Shown piece by piece: positions 57,729 to 64,000 of a stretch of DNA of 64,000 nucleotides. The position numbers and the translations under genes are program-made. Position 1 is the stretch's first letter. Each line of letters opens with the position of its first letter. Source of the DNA: Anaeromassilibacillus senegalensis (GTDB lineage Bacteria; Bacillota; Clostridia; Oscillospirales; Acutalibacteraceae); the NCBI RefSeq assembly GCF_021531715.1, contig NZ_JAFBIT010000001.1:124001-188000 (forward strand), read 5' to 3'. The notes under the pieces were generated by a model that worked only from the letters and a program-made list of their open reading frames with translations, made no database searches and was not told the DNA's origin.

Positions 57729-58439
57729 ATGAAAGATATCGCAAAATTTGTGGGAAAAGAACGATATACGGTCGAGGACCTTTTGGAGATTATCACAATT
57801 CTGCGTTCGCCTGGAGGCTGCCCGTGGGATCGCGAGCAAAACCACAAGAGCATTCGCCGCGATTTTCTGGAGGAGTGCTACGAGGCGATCGAGGCCATCG
57901 ACACGGACAACACGGAGCTGCTCCGTGAGGAGCTCGGCGACGTGCTGCTGCAGGTGGTGTTCCACAGCGAGATCGAGCGTGAAGTCGGACACTTTGATTT
58001 TTCAGACGTCGTCAGCGGCGTAGCGGAAAAGATGGTCGTGCGCCACCCGCACGTGTTTGCGGATACCGAAGCCGATACGACGGCGCAGGTGCTCTCAAAC
58101 TGGGATAAAATAAAGCGCGAAACAAAGCGGCAGAAAACAAACCGCGAGGTGCTGGAGAGCGTTTCTCCTGCGATGCCGGCGCTGATGCGCGCGCAGAAGG
58201 TGCGCAAAAAGGCGGCAGGTATGGGCGCGGAAACCGGCGATATTGAAGCGCTGCAGCAGGAGATCTGCGGGGCCGTCTGCACAGCGACGGCGGAAAACGG
58301 CAGTGAAAAGCTCGGCCGTGCGCTTTTCGATATGACGGAGCTTGCGCGGAAGCTCGGCGTGGACGCCGAACGCGCGCTTTTTGAGACGTGCCGCGCGTAT
58401 ATCGCGCAGTTTGAATCGGATGCATCCGAGGAACAATAA
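57729..58439 (+). CDS. mazG: MazG-family nucleoside triphosphate pyrophosphohydrolase
   Basis: A 236-aa enzyme that hydrolyses nucleoside triphosphates to monophosphates and pyrophosphate, acting as a pool sanitiser. The N-terminal MazG domain has LRSPGGCPWDREQNHKSI, EECYEAIEAID and REELGDVLLQVVFHSEIE (metal-binding EExxE/D pairs). The second, shorter MazG-like part is C-terminal. It is near yabP/yabQ, as in many Firmicutes where mazG follows spoVT/yabM. Confidence 0.93.
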   Translation: MKDIAKFVGKERYTVEDLLEIITILRSPGGCPWDREQNHKSIRRDFLEECYEAIEAIDTDNTELLREELGDVLLQVVFHSEIEREVGHFDFSDVVSGVAEKMVVRHPHVFADTEADTTAQVLSNWDKIKRETKRQKTNREVLESVSPAMPALMRAQKVRKKAAGMGAETGDIEALQQEICGAVCTATAENGSEKLGRALFDMTELARKLGVDAERALFETCRAYIAQFESDASEEQ

Positions 58440-58504
58440 AGCCATTCGTCTCCGGCTTGCCCGGAGTGAGAATATAAATTAAAAATTACTGGAGGTTATT
58501 CATT

Positions 58505-58780
58505 ATGAATAAAACAGAACTCATCGCAGCCGTTGCAGAAGCGGCATCCCTTTCCAAGAAAGACGCAGAAAACGCAGTTTCGGCTGTGATCTCTTCCATC
58601 ACGAAGTCCCTCACCGAGGGTGAAAAGGTTCAGATCGCCGGCTTCGGTACCTTCGAGGTTCGCGAGAGAGGCGAGCGCATCGGCCGTGATCCGAGAACAA
58701 GCGCGGAAATCACGATCCCGGCATCCAAGGCTCCGGCTTTCAAGGCTGGCAAGGCGCTCAAGGAATCCGTCAACCAGTAA
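58505..58780 (+). CDS. HU-family DNA-binding protein
   Basis: A 91-aa histone-like nucleoid protein ([22 protein letters not shown]), with the HU core [24 protein letters not shown] and full length. It bends and compacts DNA. Strong RBS TGGAGG; biased codons. It is the mbgG-HU-rqcP-yabP order typical for this locus. Own terminator at 58811-58840. Confidence 0.96.
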   Translation: MNKTELIAAVAEAASLSKKDAENAVSAVISSITKSLTEGEKVQIAGFGTFEVRERGERIGRDPRTSAEITIPASKAPAFKAGKALKESVNQ

Positions 58781-58810
58781 AAAGCGATTGACAGCGAATA
58801 GCAAGTGATG

Positions 58811-58840
58811 GAACGGGTCCGGTCGGATCCGTTCTTTTTT
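58811..58840 (+). terminator. Terminator after the HU gene
   Basis: GAACGGGTCC (58811-58820) / GGATCCGTTC (58825-58834), one mismatch, then TTTTTT. Confidence 0.9.
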
Positions 58841-58862
58841 ATAGCAGAGAGGAGGGAATCTC

Positions 58863-59111
58863 ATGAGACTCGACAAATATCTGAAGGTTTCGCGCATCAT
58901 TAAGCGCCGCACCGTCGCGAATGAGGCGTGCGATGCGGGCCGCGTCCTGGTCAACGGCAAGGTCGCCCGTGCGTCGTACGATGTGAAGGTCAACGACGTG
59001 CTTGAGCTCCAGCTTGGCGCGCGCGTCGTCAAAGCGCGCGTCGTTTCGGTGAACGAATACGCGAAGAAGGATGAGGCCGCGCTGATGTACGAGGTCATAG
59101 AGGAAAAGTAA
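58863..59111 (+). CDS. rqcP: RqcP-type S4-domain RNA-binding protein
   Basis: An 82-aa S4-domain protein (MRLDKYLKVSRIIKRRTVANEACDAGRVLVNGKVARAS). It matches RqcP/YlmH-family short S4 proteins that bind 50S subunits carrying a stalled peptide during ribosome quality control with RqcH. No rqcH is in the window. Position between HU and yabP is conserved in Bacillus and Clostridia. Confidence 0.88.
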   Translation: MRLDKYLKVSRIIKRRTVANEACDAGRVLVNGKVARASYDVKVNDVLELQLGARVVKARVVSVNEYAKKDEAALMYEVIEEK

Positions 59112-59167
59112 GGACAGATCAGGCATATCCGCTGTCGCCGCGCCATATTCTTAATTGGAGCGAAGCG

Positions 59168-59204
59168 AAAGGCCGGAACCGCTCGGAGGTTTCGGCCTTT
59201 TTGT
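59168..59204 (+). terminator. Terminator after rqcP
   Basis: AAAGGCCGGAACC (59168-59180) / GGTTTCGGCCTTT (59188-59200) with one mismatch, then TT. The direct flank carries the GAGCGAAGCGAA motif (59158-59169), the inverse of 1232-1243. Confidence 0.85.
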
Positions 59205-59233
59205 TTCCCAGACGAAAAAGGAATGGTGATACT

Positions 59234-59509
59234 GTGGCACAGCAGACGGCAACCGCGAAAAAACACAGCCTTTGCATCGAAAACCGCGCGCATCTCACCG
59301 CGACCGGCGTGGAGCGCATCGATTTCTTCAGCGATGAGCTGATCACGGCGCAGACCGCAGACGGGCGGCTGAATATCAAGGGCGAGGGCCTGTATATCGA
59401 GAATCTCAATGCGGATACAGGCGAGCTGCTCGTCAAGGGGCGAGTGATCGCTCTGTCATATGCGGACGGCGTGCGCCCGACAAGCGTGCTCGGCAGGATC
59501 TTCAAATGA
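59234..59509 (+). CDS. yabP: Sporulation protein YabP
   Basis: A 91-aa protein of the YabP/YqfC family, needed for spore coat/cortex formation in Bacillus. The core is KHSLCIENRAHLTATGVERIDFFSDELI, ending LLVKGRVIALSYADGVRP. The start is GTG 59234 after AAAGGAATGG; a longer frame from 59201 lies on the preceding terminator. Its stop overlaps the yabQ start (ATGA). Confidence 0.9.
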   Translation: MAQQTATAKKHSLCIENRAHLTATGVERIDFFSDELITAQTADGRLNIKGEGLYIENLNADTGELLVKGRVIALSYADGVRPTSVLGRIFK

Positions 59510-59952
59510 ACAGCGTATCGCCGGAAGCCATTGTTCTCAGCCTCCTGCTCGGCGCGCTGCTGGGCGCTGTGTTCACCGCGCTCGAGAGCGCACGCATTCT
59601 GCTTTCGCTCGGGCGGATCGCGACAGCCGCGCTCGACGTCCTGTTCTGCCTGCTCGCCGCCGTGACGACGTTTGTGCTCGCGCTCGCCGTGTCGAAGGGA
59701 AATCTGCGCTTTTATCAGGCAGCGTGCGAGATCATTGGGTTTCTCTGCGTGGATTTGTCGCTGACGCACGCTGTGCGCCGGTTCCTGCCGCGCCTTGTCC
59801 GGGCGGTGCGGCGCGTGTCGGGACGCCTTCGTGAACGGCTGAATCACGTCGGAAAAATTATTCTGCGGAAAAAGCGGCGATCGAAAGCGGAGCCCAAGAA
59901 AAAGCGCGGATTTTTTGGGAATAAAGCGAAAAAAAACGAAAAAAAGACTTGA
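59506..59952 (+). CDS. yabQ: Spore cortex protein YabQ
   Basis: A 148-aa membrane protein with about four hydrophobic segments (~8-28, 38-60, 68-88, a weaker one) and a highly basic C-terminal tail (KKRRSKAEPKKKRGFFGNKA). Position directly after yabP and length match YabQ, which acts in cortex formation. Sequence conservation in this family is low, so the call depends on context as well. Confidence 0.8.
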   Translation: MNSVSPEAIVLSLLLGALLGAVFTALESARILLSLGRIATAALDVLFCLLAAVTTFVLALAVSKGNLRFYQAACEIIGFLCVDLSLTHAVRRFLPRLVRAVRRVSGRLRERLNHVGKIILRKKRRSKAEPKKKRGFFGNKAKKNEKKT

Positions 59953-59978
59953 ATAACGCCTGCCCGCTATTATATAAT
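59949..59978 (+). promoter_or_regulatory. Promoter of divIC
   Basis: -35 TTGAAT (59949-59954), 18-bp spacer, -10 TATAAT (59973-59978); the -35 overlaps the end of yabQ. Confidence 0.7.
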
Positions 59979-60033
59979 GGATTTGATAAAGAAAAGCAGC
60001 CGGTCAACCGGCATAAAGAAAGGGGCGATTCCC

Positions 60034-60339
60034 ATGGAAGAAGTTAAAACAAAAAAGTACAAGGGCAGCCTCCTTTTGAAAATCGCTGTTTTCTGTTTCG
60101 CCTTTTTTATGGTTTCCATGCTGGTCAGCCAGCAGATTTCCATCAGCCAGAAGAGAGCGGAGCTGAAAGAACTCGAGCAGGAGCTCAAGGAGCAGCAGGT
60201 CATCAATGACGAGCTGCGCTACGATCTGGACGCCGAGAACACGGACAGCGACGAATATGCGGAAAAGGTCGCGCGCCGCGAGCTGGATTATATCAAGCCG
60301 GGTGAACGCGTATTCTACAATGTCGGCGGCAACAACTAA
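60034..60339 (+). CDS. divIC: DivIC/FtsB-type septum formation protein
   Basis: A 101-aa bitopic division protein: cytosolic N-terminus, one membrane helix (~14-34) and an extracytoplasmic coiled coil (~36-65; SQKRAELKELEQELKEQQ), followed by ARRELDYIKPGE, the family's C-terminal motif. It acts in the FtsL-DivIC-DivIB subcomplex at the septum. Start ATG 60034 after AAAGGGG; an upstream frame extension from 59977 lies in the promoter. Confidence 0.9.
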   Translation: MEEVKTKKYKGSLLLKIAVFCFAFFMVSMLVSQQISISQKRAELKELEQELKEQQVINDELRYDLDAENTDSDEYAEKVARRELDYIKPGERVFYNVGGNN

Positions 60340-60368
60340 ATTCAATTCCCGGAGGAAAATAACAGGGT

Positions 60369-60869
60369 ATGCAGGAAACAAAGCTTGAGGTCGGAGCAAT
60401 TTTTGAGGGTAAGGTAACGGGCATCACGAAGTTCGGCGCATTCGTCGATCTTGGCGGCGGCAAAACCGGTATGGTGCACATTTCCGAGGTCGCACCGGTT
60501 TTTGTCAAAGAGATCCGCGATTTTGTCACGGAGGGCCAGACGGTCAAGGTTAAGATCATCGGCATCAACGACGACGGCAAGATCAGCCTTTCCATGAAGA
60601 AGGCGGATGAAAATGCGCAGCAGCAGCGTCCCCCGCGCCGCCGTGAGGACAGACCCCCGCGCCAGAATTACACGCGCCGTGAGTCCACACCGCCGGTGCA
60701 GAGTCCCGCGCGCCCGGGCGACTACGAGTGGCGTGCCCGCGAGAACTCCGGTTCTTTTGAGGACATGATGTCCCGCTTCAAGCAGATGAGCGACGAAAAG
60801 ATCTCCGATCTGAAGCGCGCAGAAAATAAGCGCGGCGGCTATTCCCGCAAAGGCCCGCGCAACGGCTGA
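60369..60869 (+). CDS. S1-domain RNA-binding protein (YabR-like)
   Basis: A 166-aa protein. An S1 domain (residues ~5-75; GAIFEGKVTGITKFGAFVDLGGGKTGMVHISEV) is followed by a Pro/Arg-rich disordered region and a charged tail (MMSRFKQMSDEKISDLKRAE). YabR-type S1 proteins follow divIC in Bacillus and Clostridia; they bind RNA but their role is unclear. A strong terminator follows. Confidence 0.9.
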   Translation: MQETKLEVGAIFEGKVTGITKFGAFVDLGGGKTGMVHISEVAPVFVKEIRDFVTEGQTVKVKIIGINDDGKISLSMKKADENAQQQRPPRRREDRPPRQNYTRRESTPPVQSPARPGDYEWRARENSGSFEDMMSRFKQMSDEKISDLKRAENKRGGYSRKGPRNG

Positions 60870-60879
60870 TAGAGATTTG

Positions 60880-60918
60880 AACCATCCGAAGGCATTGTGT
60901 TTTCGGATGGTTTGTTTT
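60880..60918 (+). terminator. Terminator after the S1-domain gene
   Basis: AACCATCCGAA (60880-60890) / TTCGGATGGTT (60902-60912), then TGTTTTT. Confidence 0.93.
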
Positions 60919-60967
60919 TAACAAAGCACGGTTTCCGTGCGTGCAACAGAAAGAAATGAGGTGTGTT

Positions 60968-61363
60968 ATGAAAAGAGAATTGGGAATCGCAAGATGCGGC
61001 TTGGCGTGTTGCCTGTGCTCGGAAAACGACCACTGTGGCGGCTGCAATTCCGGAGCGTGCCCGGGCGTGGCATTCTGTGAAAACAGAAGGTGCTCCGCCG
61101 AAAAGGAGATTGCGGGCTGCTGGGCGTGTGACAGCCGGGACTGCCGGCGCGGCCTGCTGCAAAAGATTAAGCCGCGCGCATTCAACGAGTTTGTCCGGCG
61201 TTATGGCCTGAAAATGCTTTTGGACTGTCTGGAAGAGAACGAGAAGAACGGCGTCGTTTACCACCGCGCGGGCATTCGCGGCGATTACGACGAGTTTGAC
61301 GATACAGAATCGCTGCTTGCCTTCATCCGCACGGGAAAACGGGAGGGGCGTACAGAGCTTTGA
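60968..61363 (+). CDS. Cys-rich DUF3795-like protein
   Basis: A 131-aa protein. The first ~65 residues hold about twelve cysteines (CGLACCLCSENDHCGGCNSG, CENRRCSAEKEIAGCWACDS), the pattern of DUF3795-like metal-binding proteins. The C-terminal half is helical and acidic (DEFDDTESLLAFIRTGKREG). It may bind zinc or an Fe-S cluster. The function is unknown. Start ATG 60968 behind GAGGTG. Confidence 0.7.
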   Translation: MKRELGIARCGLACCLCSENDHCGGCNSGACPGVAFCENRRCSAEKEIAGCWACDSRDCRRGLLQKIKPRAFNEFVRRYGLKMLLDCLEENEKNGVVYHRAGIRGDYDEFDDTESLLAFIRTGKREGRTEL

Positions 61364-61397
61364 TTATCAAAAAAGAATATTTTTTCTCGAAAGCATA

Positions 61398-61425
61398 TTG
61401 ATTTTTTTAGAGAATGTGTTATACT
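61398..61425 (+). promoter_or_regulatory. Promoter of hpf/raiA
   Basis: -35 TTGATT (61398-61403), 16-bp spacer, -10 TATACT (61420-61425). It gives a leader of ~125 nt. Confidence 0.7.
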
Positions 61426-61439
61426 ATAAACACAGGGAA

Positions 61440-61560
61440 ACGGCGAAAGCCGTGCGCTGAATATTGAAGGCTTTGTCTTTCAGAAAGGATGTGTTTGTTC
61501 CGCAGAAATGGAAAGCACGTCCTTTTGTGCTTTTTGCGGAAGAAACGGGTAGTTGTATGA
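61440..61560 (+). promoter_or_regulatory. Structured leader of hpf/raiA with overlapping short ORF
   Basis: A CGGC-GAAA-GCCG hairpin (61441-61452) is followed by a long two-part hairpin: TTCCGCA (61498-61504) / TGCGGAA (61535-61541) enclosing AAAGCAC (61512-61518) / GTGCTTT (61527-61533). The right arm contains GGAA, part of the weak RBS of hpf. A short ORF (from ATG 61489 or TTG 61495) covers the hairpin, and its TGA (61558-61560) overlaps the hpf ATG. Translational control is suggested. It looks too short for the known raiA-motif RNA. Confidence 0.5.
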
Positions 61561-62078
61561 ACATCACGATCGTTGGCAGAAAAGTGAACCTGAGAGAGAA
61601 TTTTAAGGTATTGGTGCAGCGCAAGCTTGCCAAGTTTGACCGGATCTTCGACACGGACGCGGAAGCTACCGTGACTGTAACCTTGGAGAGAAACCGCCAG
61701 ACGGTGGAAATTACGATAAAGCAGCGCGGCATGATCTACCGTGCGGAGGCCTCGGCGCCGGAAATGAACGAAGCACTGGATGATGTGGTCGCAGCGCTCG
61801 GCAGACAGATCCGCAAGAACAAGACGCGCCTTGAGCGGGCCAAGAAGGTGCAGCAGTTTGATCTCACCGACGAGTATTACGACGAGCCGGACGAGGAAAT
61901 CGAAATTGCGAAGCGCAAGACGTTCTTCGTCAAGACCATGACGGTCGAAGAAGCCATTCTGCAGATGAACCTGCTCGGTCACACATTCTTCATGTTCCGC
62001 GACGATGCAAGCGGAGAGATCAATGTGGTTTACAAGCGCAACGACGGCAAATACGGCGTTCTGGAACCGGAAACCTGA
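61557..62078 (+). CDS. hpf: Ribosome hibernation-promoting factor (long HPF/RaiA)
   Basis: A 173-aa protein that binds and dimerises 70S ribosomes in stationary phase. The N-terminal domain (~1-95; MNITIVGRKVNLRENFKVLV) is followed by a linker and the C-terminal dimerisation domain (~115-173; VVKTKTF-like RKTFFVKTMTVEEAILQMNLLGHTFFMFRD). Both domains are present, so it is the long form. The start is ATG 61557; a longer in-frame reading would translate the leader hairpin and is rejected. Followed by a hairpin at 62100-62134. Confidence 0.95.
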   Translation: MNITIVGRKVNLRENFKVLVQRKLAKFDRIFDTDAEATVTVTLERNRQTVEITIKQRGMIYRAEASAPEMNEALDDVVAALGRQIRKNKTRLERAKKVQQFDLTDEYYDEPDEEIEIAKRKTFFVKTMTVEEAILQMNLLGHTFFMFRDDASGEINVVYKRNDGKYGVLEPET

Positions 62079-62099
62079 TGCGCCCATAAAGAGAGAATT

Positions 62100-62134
62100 C
62101 AGCGGCGTCCCGCGTCAGCGCGTGGGGCGCCGCT
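62100..62134 (+). terminator. Possible terminator after hpf
   Basis: AGCGGCG (62101-62107) / CGCCGCT (62128-62134) with further inner GCG/CGC pairing; the T tract is weak (TGTTGTG). Confidence 0.5.
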
Positions 62135-62176
62135 GTTGTGAAATCGGCGGGAACTGAGGCGGAGAGGAGGTCTTGT

Positions 62177-63133
62177 ATGGCGGAGAATCTTGTTCTGGTG
62201 ATCACGTCGCCGGCGCGTATGCAGTCGGTCACAGCGGAAAGCCTGCGGAGTCTGCCGGGCCGTCATAAGATCTGCGGTATCGGCCTGCTCCAGCCGGAAG
62301 GCGGAAATGCCTTGCTCGCTGAAGGCCCGATACCAGTTGTCGCCGTGAACAGGGAAATTGCGCCATATATTCTGCGCAGCGCTGTGGACGCGGTCATGCT
62401 CGACGTGCCGCCGGAGCAGGCTTCAGTGATTCTGGACGCCTGCCAGGAGATGAACGTCGCGGTTTATGGGAGGCAGGACTCTGAAAACCCGGTTTTGCTG
62501 CACGGCCCGCGTACCGCGCCGCTCTTTTCGCGCTGCATGAAGCGCGCGCTGGACATTCTGGGCAGCTTGGTTGGCCTGTTGTTCACGGGACTTGCGTTCC
62601 TGATTTTTGCACCGCTGATCCGCCGGAAGAGTCCCGGCCCGGTATTCTTTTCACAGGAGCGTGTCGGCCGTAGCGGAAGGCGTTTTACGCTGTATAAATT
62701 CCGCACAATGTGTGTGGATGCGGAGGCGCAGAATGCTGCGCTGCAGCCGCAGAATAAAATGCGCGGACTGCTGTTCAAGGTGGATCACGATCCGCGCGTC
62801 ATCCCCGGCGTCGGTGCGTTTCTGCGGAAAACCGGTATCGACGAGCTGCCGCGGATGTGGAATGTCCTGTGCGGCGAAATGAGTCTGGTCGGCACAAGAC
62901 CACCGACCGTGGATGAATTTGAGCGGTACGAATACCGACATAAATCCCGCCTCTCGGCAAAACCGGGCATTACCGGCCTGTGGCAGGTGAGCGGGAAGAA
63001 CAAGATCACGGATTTCGAAGAGGTTGTCAAGCTCGATAACGCGTATATCAGCGGGTGGAGCCTTGCACTCGATGTGAAAATACTGTTGAAAACGGTACCG
63101 GCGGTTTTAGGATGCCGGGAAACCGCGCAGTGA
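62177..63133 (+). CDS. Undecaprenyl-phosphate sugar-1-phosphate transferase (exopolysaccharide initiation)
   Basis: A 318-aa membrane protein. An N-terminal ~115-residue soluble part precedes a hydrophobic segment (~130-152) and the polyprenyl glycosylphosphotransferase domain (~125-310; RALDILGSLVGLL, SQERVGRSGRRFTLYKFRTMC, LRKTGIDELPRMWNVL, SLVGTRPPTVDEF, KPGITGLWQVSGK). It starts repeat-unit synthesis by moving a sugar phosphate onto the lipid carrier. The N-terminal region is shorter than the four-helix one of WbaP. Start ATG 62177 after GAGGAGG. Confidence 0.92.
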   Translation: MAENLVLVITSPARMQSVTAESLRSLPGRHKICGIGLLQPEGGNALLAEGPIPVVAVNREIAPYILRSAVDAVMLDVPPEQASVILDACQEMNVAVYGRQDSENPVLLHGPRTAPLFSRCMKRALDILGSLVGLLFTGLAFLIFAPLIRRKSPGPVFFSQERVGRSGRRFTLYKFRTMCVDAEAQNAALQPQNKMRGLLFKVDHDPRVIPGVGAFLRKTGIDELPRMWNVLCGEMSLVGTRPPTVDEFERYEYRHKSRLSAKPGITGLWQVSGKNKITDFEEVVKLDNAYISGWSLALDVKILLKTVPAVLGCRETAQ

Positions 63134-63149
63134 AACGGAGGGAAAGCGT

Positions 63150-63275
63150 GTGCTGCTGATCGATGCCGACCTGCGGCGCTCAGCGATGATGGAAAAGGTC
63201 GTCGTGGAGGGGGACGCGCCGGGTCTCTCCCACCTGCTTTCCGGGCAGGCCGAGCAGGAGGCGAAGCGCAAATGA
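63150..63275 (+). pseudogene. Fragment of a BY-kinase (CpsD/CapB-type tyrosine kinase)
   Basis: A 41-codon reading frame from GTG 63150 (GGAGG 8 bases upstream) matches only the central part of bacterial tyrosine kinases: VLLIDADLRRSAMMEK (Walker A' region, the LLIDADLRRP motif) and GLSHLLSG. The P-loop, Walker B-distal part and Tyr cluster are missing. The frame stays open upstream into the sugar transferase gene but shows no P-loop. It is probably a deletion remnant of the kinase usually paired with a Wzz-type protein; translation of the fragment is possible. Confidence 0.65.
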
Positions 63276-63643
63276 TGCGGATACGTTTTTCGGCGCTGCT
63301 CTCTTTGATTTTTGCGGGACTCTGCGTTCTGTTCGGATATCTGGATGTCAGCCGTGACCGCGAGCCGCCGACAATTTACTGCGCGGAGGAGACGGCGCCC
63401 CTCTATACCGGAGACGATGCGGCGCTGCTTTCCGGCATGCACGCCGCCGATGCGCGGGACGGCGATGTGACCGATACGCTGGTCATCGACACGGTGCGGA
63501 TCAAAAGCGACGGCAGGCACGCGCTGGTGCGCTATGCCGCGCGGGACCACAGCGGGAATCTTGCCGGATATACCCGTGAGGTGGCCTGCGCGGAAAATAT
63601 TTCCGGGGATAAAAGGCGTTTTTTTGCTGTGTATGCGCTGTAG
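63272..63643 (+). CDS. Small secreted or membrane protein with Ig-like (DUF5011-type) domain
   Basis: A 123-aa protein with an N-terminal hydrophobic signal or anchor (~5-24) and one Ig-like domain (~33-105; DREPPTIYC, GMHAADARDGDVTDTLVID, VRYAARDHSGNLAGYTREV), the pattern of DUF5011/HYR-like domains. It overlaps the BY-kinase remnant (ATGA) and precedes the Wzz-type gene. A surface role in polymer export or adhesion is inference. Confidence 0.7.
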   Translation: MMRIRFSALLSLIFAGLCVLFGYLDVSRDREPPTIYCAEETAPLYTGDDAALLSGMHAADARDGDVTDTLVIDTVRIKSDGRHALVRYAARDHSGNLAGYTREVACAENISGDKRRFFAVYAL

Positions 63644-63647
63644 CCGG

Positions 63648-63676
63648 TTGACACTTGTCGCGTTTTGATATATTCT
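63648..63676 (+). promoter_or_regulatory. Promoter of the Wzz-type gene
   Basis: -35 TTGACA (63648-63653), 17-bp spacer, -10 TATTCT (63671-63676). Confidence 0.75.
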
Positions 63677-63712
63677 TATTATGTCTGTAAAAAATAATGC
63701 AGGAGGACTGGA

Positions 63713-64000
63713 ATGGACGAGAAGATCGAACCTGTGCAGGAAGAAAAAAGTCCGATCGATTTAAGCATGATCTTTCATGACTTCTTTCGCGGTTTAAAGA
63801 AATTTTGGTGGATCGTCGTGGCCTTGACGGTTATTTCGGCGACCTATTCGTACATATCGGCGGCCGGCTCATACAGGCCGATGTACCGCTGTGGGGCTTC
63901 CTTTACGGTAACGACCGGCAGCTCCGGAAGCTCGAATTACAGCTATCAATTCTATTACGACCAGTCGACGGCGGCGCAGATGGCTTCCACCTTCCCATAT
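63713..64000 (+). CDS. Wzz/CapA-type polysaccharide chain-length protein, 5' part
   Basis: The first 96 codons are inside the window; the gene runs on past its end. The product starts with an acidic cytosolic stretch (MDEKIEPVQEEKSPIDLSM), then IFHDFFRGLKKFWWIVVAL and a membrane helix (~32-52), followed by an outside region beginning YRPMYRCGASFTV. This is the layout of Wzz/YveK polysaccharide co-polymerases. RBS AGGAGGACTGG before ATG 63713. Confidence 0.82.
   Translation, partial: MDEKIEPVQEEKSPIDLSMIFHDFFRGLKKFWWIVVALTVISATYSYISAAGSYRPMYRCGASFTVTTGSSGSSNYSYQFYYDQSTAAQMASTFPY

Noticed and set aside
59460-59834. 124-codon Arg/Ala-rich frame overlapping yabP/yabQ
   Set aside because: Out-of-frame shadow; yabP and yabQ explain the region with conserved order and an ATGA overlap.
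1-64000. CRISPR arrays, tRNA/rRNA genes, intact insertion sequences, prophage
   Set aside because: I looked for regular spaced repeats, tRNA cloverleafs with GGTTCGAATCC-like loops, transposase motifs and phage genes, and saw none; short tRNA-like pieces could be missed without software.

Overview
The window (about 64 kb, GC-rich by eye except for one island) looks like chromosome of a strictly anaerobic, Gram-positive Clostridia member, most likely an Oscillospirales (Ruminococcaceae-like) gut bacterium. The grounds are a pyruvate:ferredoxin oxidoreductase, the sporulation genes spoIIID, yabP and yabQ, a c-di-AMP cyclase with its YbbR partner, a Rel stringent-response enzyme, the MEP isoprenoid genes ispD and ispF, and the Clostridia-typical GGGtGRT, DUF3343, DUF1292 and YabR-type proteins. 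I see no rRNA, tRNA, CRISPR array, intact insertion sequence or prophage. This is mostly core chromosome.

Layout. 1-3061: 3' end of groEL, then an nfeD-SPFH membrane pair. 3112-10153: a purine operon (purE, an M29 aminopeptidase, purM, purN, a PurO-type IMP cyclohydrolase, a stand-alone AICAR formyltransferase, purD) behind a promoter and a leader with an intrinsic terminator. 10208-17211: membrane proteins and a marR-ABC-ABC exporter operon with a probable operator. 17250-22664: gapA, an acetyltransferase, a LysR regulator divergent from a small-protein/aldo-keto reductase operon, and azlCD. 22771-23293: a strongly self-complementary element and a DUF1292 gene. 23431-24551: the standout feature, a purine-rich island without a convincing gene that has its own consensus promoter, about twenty local or long-range helices and a strong terminator. 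It reads as an RNA gene of about 1.1 kb. 24604-28225: a thioredoxin-reductase-like enzyme, GtrA, LCP and nucleotidyltransferase genes. 28268-31899: a NifU-like/GGGtGRT pair, a lipoprotein, a Nif11-like small protein and an AraC regulator. 31912-39095: membrane and CBS proteins, nifJ, a coiled-coil protein and signal peptidase. 39116-41985: a GH4 glycosidase remnant, spoIIID and a Na/Pi transporter. 42161-47334: ispD-ispF, DUF3343-cysteine desulfurase and cdaA-ybbR. 47430-55232: recJ, rel, a metallo-hydrolase, hemZ and a uridine-kinase-like gene. 55291-60918: a zinc-ribbon protein, a SpoVB-like flippase, mazG, HU, rqcP, yabP, yabQ, divIC and an S1-domain gene. 60968-64000: a Cys-rich protein, hpf/raiA, and the start of an exopolysaccharide cluster (sugar transferase, a BY-kinase fragment, an Ig-like protein, a Wzz-type protein).

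How the parts relate. Housekeeping dominates: central carbon flow (gapA, nifJ), purine supply, and second messengers ((p)ppGpp, c-di-AMP). There is also stalled-ribosome and hibernation biology (rqcP, hpf) and envelope polymer export. Non-housekeeping signals are the large RNA gene, the inverted-repeat element next to azlCD, two structured or attenuated leaders (purE and raiA), and two decayed genes (GH4 and BY-kinase). All family names come from reading the protein sequences. No database search was run, and every RNA helix was paired by eye and not folded computationally.
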